From: Oscillospiraceae bacterium
GTDB lineage: Bacteria; Bacillota; Clostridia; Oscillospirales; Ruminococcaceae
Direction of reading: 5' to 3'
Assembly (NCBI GenBank): GCA_017544185.1
Contig: JAFYEQ010000314.1
Coordinates: 1-10,322 of the forward strand
DNA: 10,322 nt
Each line of letters opens with the position of its first letter. Position 1 is the stretch's first letter. Under the pieces are notes generated by a model, which was not told where the DNA came from, made no database searches, and worked only from the letters and a program-made list of their open reading frames with translations. Position numbers and translations under genes: made by a program. Shown one piece after another: positions 1 to 5,262 of the stretch.

Positions 1-108
1 GTGCTGGGGAGCTGGCGGCTCCTTCGGTGCAATCCTCTGGCAAAGGGCGGCGTAGACTACGTTCCCGACAGGTTCGTCCTGAGCTTCAGGAACAACGAAA
101 AGAAATAG
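1..108 (+). CDS. yidD: YidD, membrane protein insertion efficiency factor (C-terminal part)
   Basis: Frame 1 is open from the first base to a TAG at 106-108 and gives the last 35 residues of a protein. They contain [15 protein letters not shown] followed by VDYVPD, the characteristic C-terminal signature of the YidD (DUF37) family, small membrane-associated proteins that aid YidC-dependent membrane insertion. Full-length members are about 70-90 residues, so roughly half the gene lies to the left of the window. The gene immediately precedes yidC, as in the conserved rpmH-rnpA-yidD-yidC order of most bacteria, so rnpA and rpmH are probably just upstream (inference). The final basic tail RNNEKK is typical. 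Confidence 0.9.
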   Translation: MLGSWRLLRCNPLAKGGVDYVPDRFVLSFRNNEKK

Positions 109-240
109 TAAGTGTATATTTTTGATAGGATATTACATATAGTATAATATCATAGCATATTCAGGTCATTATATCAAATAGTATGATCTTATGTGTATAT
201 TACATGTAGTATACTATTTATATATCCATCATATCACAAC
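109..240 (+). promoter_or_regulatory. AT-rich yidD-yidC spacer with possible promoter
   Basis: The spacer is far richer in A and T than the flanking genes. It holds a perfect TATAAT at 143-148 with TTGATA at 122-127, a spacing of 15 bases, slightly short for a sigma-A promoter. It also holds one exact (134-144) and one near-exact (201-211) copy of the TACATATAGTA element found many times upstream of gyrA. The TATAAT is part of that element, so its promoter role is uncertain. YidD and YidC genes are often co-transcribed with little spacing, which makes this gap notable. Confidence 0.3.
133..217. repeat. Two direct copies of the TACATATAGTA-type element before yidC
   Basis: TATTACATATAGTATA (131-146) and TATTACATGTAGTATA (198-213) differ by one base and lie 67 bases apart in the same orientation. 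The first belongs to the 17-mer also found at 8291-8307. Confidence 0.65.
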
Positions 241-1404
241 GACATAAAGAAAGGAAGAAGCGATATCTCAAAGCTAATAGGTTATCCCCTTGGGTGGCTG
301 ATGTGGGGGATATATCATCTGGTGAACAACTATGGTATAGCCATACTGATATTCACCGTACTCATAAGGCTGCTGCTGTTCCCTCTTTCCGTGAACCAGC
401 AGAAGTCCACGGCTGCTATGTCCGCCATAAATCCCAAGCTTGAGCAGCTGAAGAAGAAATACGCAAACAATCAGCAGAAGCTGCAGGAAGAGCAGATGAA
501 GCTGTATTCCGAAGAGAACATAAACCCGATGGCATCCTGTCTGCCTATGGTGCTGCAGCTGGTGTTCCTGTACGGTGTGTTCGACGTTATCTACAAGCCT
601 CTGACACATATACTCAGGCTCTCCGCTACGGAGATAGAGCTGCTGAAGAACACCACCGCGCAGTTCTTCGAGGGCAACAATGCCTTCAACTCCAGACCCG
701 AGCTGTATATAGTGAGCGCCATGCAGAACCCTGCAAATATGCAGACCTATCTGGACGCAGGCGTAACACAGTCTGTCATGGATCAGGTCATGGGCTTCCA
801 CAACAAGCTGTTCGGGTTCATAGATCTGGGCATCATACCCAAGTCTGTCATAGAGGGCGGCTTCACCTTCTCCGCGCAGAACGTGGGGCTGATACTTATA
901 CCCGTCATCGCGGGACTTCTCCAGCTCTTCACTACTATATACAGTACAGCCAAGCAGAAGAAGCTAAATCCCGACGCATCCCAGGCCATGGGCAGCATGA
1001 ACGCTATGCTCTATGCTATGCCCCTTATGTCCGTATGGATCGGCTTCGGCTTTGCCGCTGGTCTCGGATTCTACTGGATATGCTCATCTCTGGTGGGTCT
1101 GGTACAGATGGTGGTGCTCAATAAGATATATACTCCCGAGTATGTACAGAAGCTCATAGAGAAGGACAAGGCAAAGAACAAGACCAAGAAGCGCAGCGGT
1201 CTGATGCAGAAGTACAACGAGATGATGCAGGAGCAGATGCGTCAGAACCAGCAGCAGACCACGGAGAGCAAGCCCGTAGATGATGACGGGAACAAGCTTT
1301 CCAACGCCAAGATGAAGGAATACGAAAAGAAGATAATCGCTGAGGCTCGCCGCAGACAGGCAGAAAAGTACGGTGACGATCTCGACGATGAAGGACCGGT
1401 ATGA
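193..1404 (+). CDS. yidC: YidC/Oxa1 family membrane protein insertase
   Basis: This is the insertase that places proteins in the cytoplasmic membrane, alone or with SecYEG. Numbered from GTG 193, the conserved core begins near residue 29 with IGYPLGW and a first membrane segment (about 46-66) carrying the conserved Arg59 in LIRLLLFPLS, the hydrophilic-groove arginine essential in Gram-positive YidC. A charged cytoplasmic hairpin (about 68-112) follows, then a second segment (about 115-134), a long external loop (to about 225) and three further segments to about residue 318. The C-terminal tail is basic and Gln-rich and is probably coiled. The start is unclear. GTG 193 has no ribosome binding site and would add a leader running through a repeat element, while the good site at 251-257 (AAGGAAG) has no ATG, GTG or TTG at the right distance. 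Homology suggests translation begins near 256-265. ATG 301 would cut into the conserved start. No lipoprotein signal is visible. Confidence 0.93.
   Translation: MYITCSILFIYPSYHNDIKKGRSDISKLIGYPLGWLMWGIYHLVNNYGIAILIFTVLIRLLLFPLSVNQQKSTAAMSAINPKLEQLKKKYANNQQKLQEEQMKLYSEENINPMASCLPMVLQLVFLYGVFDVIYKPLTHILRLSATEIELLKNTTAQFFEGNNAFNSRPELYIVSAMQNPANMQTYLDAGVTQSVMDQVMGFHNKLFGFIDLGIIPKSVIEGGFTFSAQNVGLILIPVIAGLLQLFTTIYSTAKQKKLNPDASQAMGSMNAMLYAMPLMSVWIGFGFAAGLGFYWICSSLVGLVQMVVLNKIYTPEYVQKLIEKDKAKNKTKKRSGLMQKYNEMMQEQMRQNQQQTTESKPVDDDGNKLSNAKMKEYEKKIIAEARRRQAEKYGDDLDDEGPV
251..257 (+). promoter_or_regulatory. Probable yidC ribosome binding site without a canonical start codon
   Basis: AAGGAAG is the only good Shine-Dalgarno sequence before the conserved YidC core. 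Five to nine bases on, the in-frame codons are GAT (262) and ATC (265). ATC 265 sits 7 bases after the motif and could be a rare non-standard start. The protein from there would begin at the usual family position. Confidence 0.4.
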
Positions 1405-1418
1405 GAGGAGCATAAAGA

Positions 1419-2228
1419 GTGAAAAAGCAGTTTACGGCAGAAACATTGGAAGAGGCAAGAGCACTTGCCGCAAAGGAATTCGGAGTAGCTGAGGAGAAGA
1501 TCACCTTCACCGTAGTAGATCCCGGCAAGAAGGGCATACTCGGCATAGGCAAGGCTGATGCTGTAGTAGATGCAGAGTACGATCCCAGCAAGACCGAGAT
1601 AGCAGTAGAATATCTCAGATCCGTGCTCGATGCTATGGATATAGAGAACGAGCTGGAGGCCGTAGAGGGCGAAGAGGGCGTCACCATCGAGATCAAGGGC
1701 GACACCACCGGCGCTGTTATCGGGCGCAGAGGCGAGACTCTGGATGCTCTCCAGTACCTGACCAGCATGGCAGCCAACAGAGGCGACAGAGAATATTATC
1801 GCATCACCCTCGATTCCTGCGGCTACCGCGAGAAGCGCAAGAAGATCCTCGAGGATCTTGCTCATAAGATCTCCCGCAGCGTACTTCGCACAGGCAGATC
1901 CATCACCCTCGAGCCCATGAACCCCTATGAGAGACGTATAATACACGCTCAGGTCAGCGAGATCGAGGGCGTTACCTCCAAGAGCGTAGGCGAGGAGCCC
2001 TATCGTAAGGTAGTCATATCCTCCGAGGGCGGCAGAAGGCCCGACCGCAGGCGTGACGGCCGCGGCGACCGCGGTGACCGCCGCGACAGAGGCGAGCGCC
2101 GTGAACGCAGACGCGAGCCCCGCTCGATGGATCTGATGAAGACCTCCTTCGAGAAGGACTACAAGAAGCCCAAGCCCGAGGATCAGCTCCTCACAGGCGG
2201 TCTCTACGGTAAGATAGAGATAGACTGA
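1419..2228 (+). CDS. khpB: RNA-binding protein KhpB (Jag/EloR)
   Basis: KhpB is a KH/R3H RNA-binding protein that in Firmicutes partners with KhpA and affects cell elongation and division. The 269 residues show three domains: Jag_N at about 1-50 (with the GKKGILGIGKADA turn), a type II KH domain at about 60-150 with its GRRG loop at 102-105, and R3H at about 150-203 with the Arg172-x3-His176 signature. After these comes an unusual Arg/Asp/Gly-rich stretch (205-236) and a short acidic end. The start is GTG with GAGGAG at 1404-1409, 9 bases upstream. It lies 14 bases after the yidC stop, so the two are almost certainly co-transcribed, as in most Firmicutes. A long antisense reading frame across the gene is a by-product of its codon use. 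Confidence 0.94.
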   Translation: MKKQFTAETLEEARALAAKEFGVAEEKITFTVVDPGKKGILGIGKADAVVDAEYDPSKTEIAVEYLRSVLDAMDIENELEAVEGEEGVTIEIKGDTTGAVIGRRGETLDALQYLTSMAANRGDREYYRITLDSCGYREKRKKILEDLAHKISRSVLRTGRSITLEPMNPYERRIIHAQVSEIEGVTSKSVGEEPYRKVVISSEGGRRPDRRRDGRGDRGDRRDRGERRERRREPRSMDLMKTSFEKDYKKPKPEDQLLTGGLYGKIEID

Positions 2229-3535
2229 TGTCACGGGAGACATTTCCCGGGATAACATATGTCGAGCGTATCTCCGATAAGGATATCATAGTTGCCGTAT
2301 CACACGGACGAGGCTCTCTTCGTATGGTGTACAATAACTGCGATGAAGAGCTGATCACGGAGAGTGCTCTCATGCTGAACGGTCTTCCTCTTGTGAGGTG
2401 CCGTTCCAGTGAATGTCCCACTTGTGGGGGGATGCTGGCAGCCGGCTACGGTAGAGGAGAGATATCATCAGAGGAGATAAGGGCTGTATCCGATGGCATC
2501 AACAAAGGATATGAGAGCCTTGAGAAGTCTATAGAGACCATATCTCCCCTGCTGGGGCTGCTGGAAACAGGTCTGTATATGATAAGCGACAGACAGGTGT
2601 TCCCTACGGATGGCGACGGACGTTTCTTTTGGGACGTTCCTCCGGAGATGACGGTATACAGTGCCTTCTGCGACCAGTATTACGGTGACGGATGGCTTGC
2701 CGTTGCAGATCTGGAGGGACGTTTCATTTACCCGACACAGTCCCCGGACAGATATGATGAGAGTCGTGTGGATGTATACGAAGAGATGTTCAGACAGGGG
2801 ATACATCCCCGTGCCATCGCCCTGTGTGAGCTGGGCAATATGAGCGCTCTTCTTGACGGTCATCATAAGGCATGTGCGGCTGCCAGACTGCATGAGCCTC
2901 TGGATACTATAGTGATATCTCCCTGCTATGCATGGTATGATCACCGTACAGACCGGAAGATACTTTGGTTCGGAGACTATGAAAAAGAGCAGAAGATAGT
3001 CTTTTGTGATGATATATCGCTCCCCGATGATGTAAAAGACAAGTATACAGAACTGTTCGGGCGTATCAAAGCCCGAAAGATCTCCCTTGAAAAGACCGGT
3101 ACCGCTCCTTGTATGACTGACAGCAGGTACAGGACAAGGAAATGGGAAAAGGTATATACATCTTCTGTGAGATATTATCCAAACGCAAGCAGGTATGCGG
3201 ATATATGTCTTTCCGGGGCAGATCGGATATGTGAGGATACAGCGGAAGAGATACTTCGCAGTATAGACGGTATAGAAGATGCGGACGAAAGAGAGATCAC
3301 CGCATGTGCTGTGCTGTGTTATCTGGAGATGAAGAGGGACTGTAAGCTGCGTGATGTGGCATCATCGCTTGCCCGGCAAAAGATATGTCCATATACGAAG
3401 CGTATCGTGATAAGTGCTATGAGAGCGCTGTCGGATATGCATGACGAGGAAACAGAGAAGCTTTTCGTGGATCTTGCCCTGTCTGATGACATGGATATAG
3501 TAGGAGCTGCTCTGGATCACTGGGACGATATATAA
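2228..3535 (+). CDS. Uncharacterised protein with ParB/sulfiredoxin-like DGHHK motif
   Basis: I do not recognise this 435-residue protein. Its ATG shares one base with the khpB stop (TGATG), pointing to translational coupling in the yidC operon. It appears soluble, with no signal or membrane segment. Visible parts are a cysteine cluster Cys58, Cys63, Cys66 (CPTCGG at 63-68, possibly half a metal site); aromatic-rich sequence at about 130-175; and HPRAIALCELGN then LLDGHHKACAA at 208-218, followed by TIVISP. The last part resembles the DGHHR-type nucleotide-binding turn of ParB/sulfiredoxin-like folds, where the residue after HH is often Arg rather than Lys. The C-terminal 100 residues are a run of short helices with cysteines, possibly HEAT-like. 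The codon and base composition fit the neighbours, so no transfer is indicated. Function is unknown; a link with KhpB is suggested only by position. Confidence 0.85.
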   Translation: MSRETFPGITYVERISDKDIIVAVSHGRGSLRMVYNNCDEELITESALMLNGLPLVRCRSSECPTCGGMLAAGYGRGEISSEEIRAVSDGINKGYESLEKSIETISPLLGLLETGLYMISDRQVFPTDGDGRFFWDVPPEMTVYSAFCDQYYGDGWLAVADLEGRFIYPTQSPDRYDESRVDVYEEMFRQGIHPRAIALCELGNMSALLDGHHKACAAARLHEPLDTIVISPCYAWYDHRTDRKILWFGDYEKEQKIVFCDDISLPDDVKDKYTELFGRIKARKISLEKTGTAPCMTDSRYRTRKWEKVYTSSVRYYPNASRYADICLSGADRICEDTAEEILRSIDGIEDADEREITACAVLCYLEMKRDCKLRDVASSLARQKICPYTKRIVISAMRALSDMHDEETEKLFVDLALSDDMDIVGAALDHWDDI

Positions 3536-3548
3536 CGATGATATCCTG

Positions 3549-3604
3549 CAAGAATAGAAAATTTTCTTGATACTATTGACATTTCATCGAAAATGTATTA
3601 AAAT
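3549..3604 (+). promoter_or_regulatory. Promoter of the lipoprotein gene, with small inverted repeats
   Basis: A consensus -35 TTGACA (3576-3581) and -10 TAAAAT (3599-3604) are separated by exactly 17 bases. Just upstream lies the 12-base palindrome AGAAAATTTTCT (3556-3567), and across the -35 and spacer an inverted repeat ACATTT/AAATGT (3579-3584 and 3591-3596). Either could be an operator, but this is not established. Confidence 0.75.
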
Positions 3605-3629
3605 GTACGTAAGATCTTTGCGCCGTTCC

Positions 3630-3673
3630 ATATCGAGCGGCGGTGATCGATATCATCAGACAATGAGGTGAGG
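3630..3673 (+). promoter_or_regulatory. Leader hairpin and ribosome binding site of the lipoprotein gene
   Basis: The untranslated leader of about 65 bases contains an inverted repeat ATATCGA (3630-3636) and TCGATAT (3647-3653) with a 10-base GC-rich loop. The ribosome binding site GAGGTGAGG (3665-3673) follows 11 bases later and fixes the ATG at 3676. The leader is too short and lacks motifs for a known riboswitch class. Confidence 0.4.
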
Positions 3674-3675
3674 TC

Positions 3676-4503
3676 ATGAAAAAAACACTTATGGCGCTCC
3701 TGATGACCGCAGCATTAGGTGTGACTGCATGCTCCGGCAGCACAGCTTCCCCCGCCGGCAACTCAAATGGCGGTGATCAGGCTGCTCAGAAGGAGACGTT
3801 TACCAGGGTAGCAGACCTTAAGGGCCATACTATCGGAGTACAGGCAGGTACCAGTATGGGCGATACTGTAACTGAGAATATCCCCGATGCTATCGTCAGC
3901 CAGTACCGCAACTATACCTTCCTTGTGGATGCTCTGAAGAAGGGCGAGATAGCTGCGTTCCCCGCAGATGACCCTGTTGTGAAGGAGCTCTGCAACAAGG
4001 ACAGCGCTCTGACCTACATCAATGAGGCAGTAGATCCCGGCGACTTCGCGTTCGCCTTCCCCAAGACCGATAAGGGCGATGTGCTCCTCGGCCAGTTCAA
4101 TGAGTATATCGCAAAGCTGGAGAGCAACGGCGATATGCAGAAGCTCATAGACAAGTGGCTGGGCGCAGATGATTCCGTAAAGGTGGTAGAGGACTATACC
4201 AAGTTCCCTGCAAACAACGGTACGCTCAAGTTCGCTACAGAAGGCGACTATGCTCCCTTCGACTACTTCAGGAACGACCAGCTGGTAGGTATCGACATAG
4301 AGCTTGCCATCGGTTTCTGCAAGGAGTATGGCTACGGTCTCGAGGTGACTACCATGTCCTTCGGCGATATCATACCCTCCGTATGGAACGGGAACTATGA
4401 CTTCGCCGGCGCAGGTATAACCGTCACCGATGAGAGAAAAGAGCAGGTAAACTTCTCAACTCCCAACTACACAGGCGGTATACTTTTCTGCGTGCTCAAG
4501 TAA
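3676..4503 (+). CDS. Amino-acid-binding lipoprotein, apparently circularly permuted (SBP family 3)
   Basis: This is an extracellular solute-binding lipoprotein of 275 residues. A signal peptide ends in the lipobox VTAC with lipid-attachment Cys19, then comes a Ser/Gly/Asn linker. The order of the fold is swapped. Residues 47-163 match the second half of SBP_bac_3 proteins: DLKGHTIGVQAGT, the ADDP ligand loop with Asp98, then a family-typical C-terminal helix ending DKWLG. After a linker (164-181), residues 182-275 match the first half: LKFATEGDYAPFDY, GIDIEL, GITVTDER with Arg254, and FSTPNY. From recalled E. coli GlnH, Arg254 fits Arg75 (carboxylate) and Asp98 fits Asp157 (amino group), so both ligand-binding lobes look complete. 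A polar amino acid is the likely ligand. The length is normal for one binding protein. It has its own promoter and terminator and no ABC permease or ATPase beside it. Confidence 0.88.
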   Translation: MKKTLMALLMTAALGVTACSGSTASPAGNSNGGDQAAQKETFTRVADLKGHTIGVQAGTSMGDTVTENIPDAIVSQYRNYTFLVDALKKGEIAAFPADDPVVKELCNKDSALTYINEAVDPGDFAFAFPKTDKGDVLLGQFNEYIAKLESNGDMQKLIDKWLGADDSVKVVEDYTKFPANNGTLKFATEGDYAPFDYFRNDQLVGIDIELAIGFCKEYGYGLEVTTMSFGDIIPSVWNGNYDFAGAGITVTDERKEQVNFSTPNYTGGILFCVLK

Positions 4504-4522
4504 GGTATAAGTAATAGTATAC

Positions 4523-4562
4523 ACATGCCACAGTATCGGTGATACTGTGGCATGTTGTTTTT
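4523..4562 (+). terminator. Rho-independent terminator of the lipoprotein gene
   Basis: A perfect 15-bp stem, ACATGCCACAGTATC (4523-4537) with GATACTGTGGCATGT (4541-4555), closes a 3-base GGT loop and is followed by a T-rich run at 4556-4562. It begins 20 bases after the stop codon. Confidence 0.92.
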
Positions 4563-4622
4563 GGGGATGTATTTATCGTGTGTGTCGTCGGTCACTTTCT
4601 TAAGAGATGTTCCTCTTCATCC

Positions 4623-4826
4623 TCATCCTGAGACTCTATATCCATCATATGTCGTACCGCGCTTATTTGCTACATATTCAAATACTTCTTCCCTCAAGAC
4701 TTCATTGCCTCTGAGAAAGTATCTATTATTACTACCACATACGGTCACACAAACAACGTCTACCTTTGCCCAGGATCCATCTACGGTCTTGGAAACTTTT
4801 CCCCAGCTGTATTCTTCAGCTGTCAG
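4623..4826 (-). pseudogene. Open 67-codon extension after the 28-aa peptide, no start codon at its head
   Basis: Reading the minus strand past the TAA at 4829-4827, the same frame remains open for 67 codons to a TGA at 4625-4623. The translation starts LTAEEYSWGKVSKTVDGSW, contains VDVVCVTVCGSNNRYFLRG and ends TTYDGYRVSG. It looks like genuine protein: mixed polar and hydrophobic with a plausible beta-strand pattern, not a low-complexity shadow. There is no ATG, GTG or TTG near its beginning and no ribosome binding site of its own. The simplest reading is the distal part of a 96-residue membrane-anchored protein interrupted by a nonsense codon. Alternatives are reinitiation at the CTG following the stop, or chance. 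I do not recognise the family. Confidence 0.35.
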
Positions 4827-4913
4827 TTATTCGGTCATGCTTTCAGATATGCTTTTCATAAGACCGGCTGAAAGTCCGACCGCTACGCAGATCAAAAATG
4901 CTGTAAGTGCCAT
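4827..4913 (-). CDS. 28-residue hydrophobic small protein
   Basis: The minus-strand ATG at 4913 is preceded by AAAGGAGG (complement of 4922-4929) with an 8-base gap, the strongest ribosome binding site in the window. The peptide begins MALTAFLICVAVGLSAGL, a single hydrophobic segment able to span or anchor in the membrane, and ends in a short polar tail KSISESMTE. The frame is open further upstream, to a GTG at 5105, with internal ATGs. That longer 92-residue reading has poor start signals and I do not favour it. It could be a free-standing membrane peptide, or the anchor of a longer protein cut by the stop at 4827. No function can be assigned, and no convincing promoter is visible upstream. 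Confidence 0.45.
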   Translation of the reverse strand: MALTAFLICVAVGLSAGLMKSISESMTE

Positions 4914-5211
4914 ATATGTTTCCTCCTTTGGTTTTGTTTCCTTATTTGCTGCTGCCATTATCTTAGTGAACTTTATAATAACTCCTTTTATTTGGTCATA
5001 TCCGACCTTTGATCCGTACATATAAGATCTGGAAAGCTGTTGTAGTCGCGATCTACATGAGTATCTCTCTCTTGTTGTCATGATGTACGGTCGTATTTCA
5101 TTCACATTCCTTTGACCGATGGACTACGGGAAAAGTACCAAGAAAAATAAAATATTTTTTCATAGAAGATCTGGACCGCATACTTTGTATGTTTAGGAGG
5201 ACTGAGGGGAC
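4914..5211. other. Spacer with no clear gene
   Basis: Between the small peptide and the gyrA terminator I see no convincing gene. On the minus strand the frame of the 28-aa peptide is open back to GTG 5105, where AAAGGA lies only two bases before the codon, too close for normal initiation. An ATG four bases after that GTG begins would give only a 7-residue peptide. The stretch from 5131 to 5160 is A/T-rich. Confidence 0.4.
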
Positions 5212-5249
5212 AAAAAATATCCGCTGTTACGTTTCGTAACAGCGGATAT
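5212..5249 (-). terminator. Rho-independent terminator of gyrA
   Basis: A perfect 15-bp stem, ATATCCGCTGTTACG (5217-5231) and CGTAACAGCGGATAT (5235-5249), has a 3-base loop. In the minus-strand direction it is followed by a run of six T residues (5216-5211 region), and it starts 13 bases after the gyrA stop. The plus-strand side lacks a T run, so it appears one-directional. Confidence 0.93.
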
Positions 5250-5262
5250 CCAGTTTAAGTTA

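Noticed and set aside
1242..2258. A 338-codon minus-strand frame opposite the yidC end and khpB
   Set aside because: Shadow of strongly biased khpB codons; low-complexity Ala/Leu/Ser translation and no start signal.
3549..3569. Terminator CAAGAA/TTCTTG after the 435-aa protein
   Set aside because: The 6-bp AT-rich stem lacks a following T run, so it is not a credible intrinsic terminator; the end of the yidC operon transcript remains undefined.
3605..3675. Riboswitch in the leader of the lipoprotein gene
   Set aside because: The leader is only about 65-70 bases and shows no conserved aptamer motif, just one 7-bp hairpin.
4552..5025. A 157-codon plus-strand frame
   Set aside because: It begins inside the right arm of the lipoprotein gene terminator, lacks a ribosome binding site, and overlaps the more plausible minus-strand small peptide.
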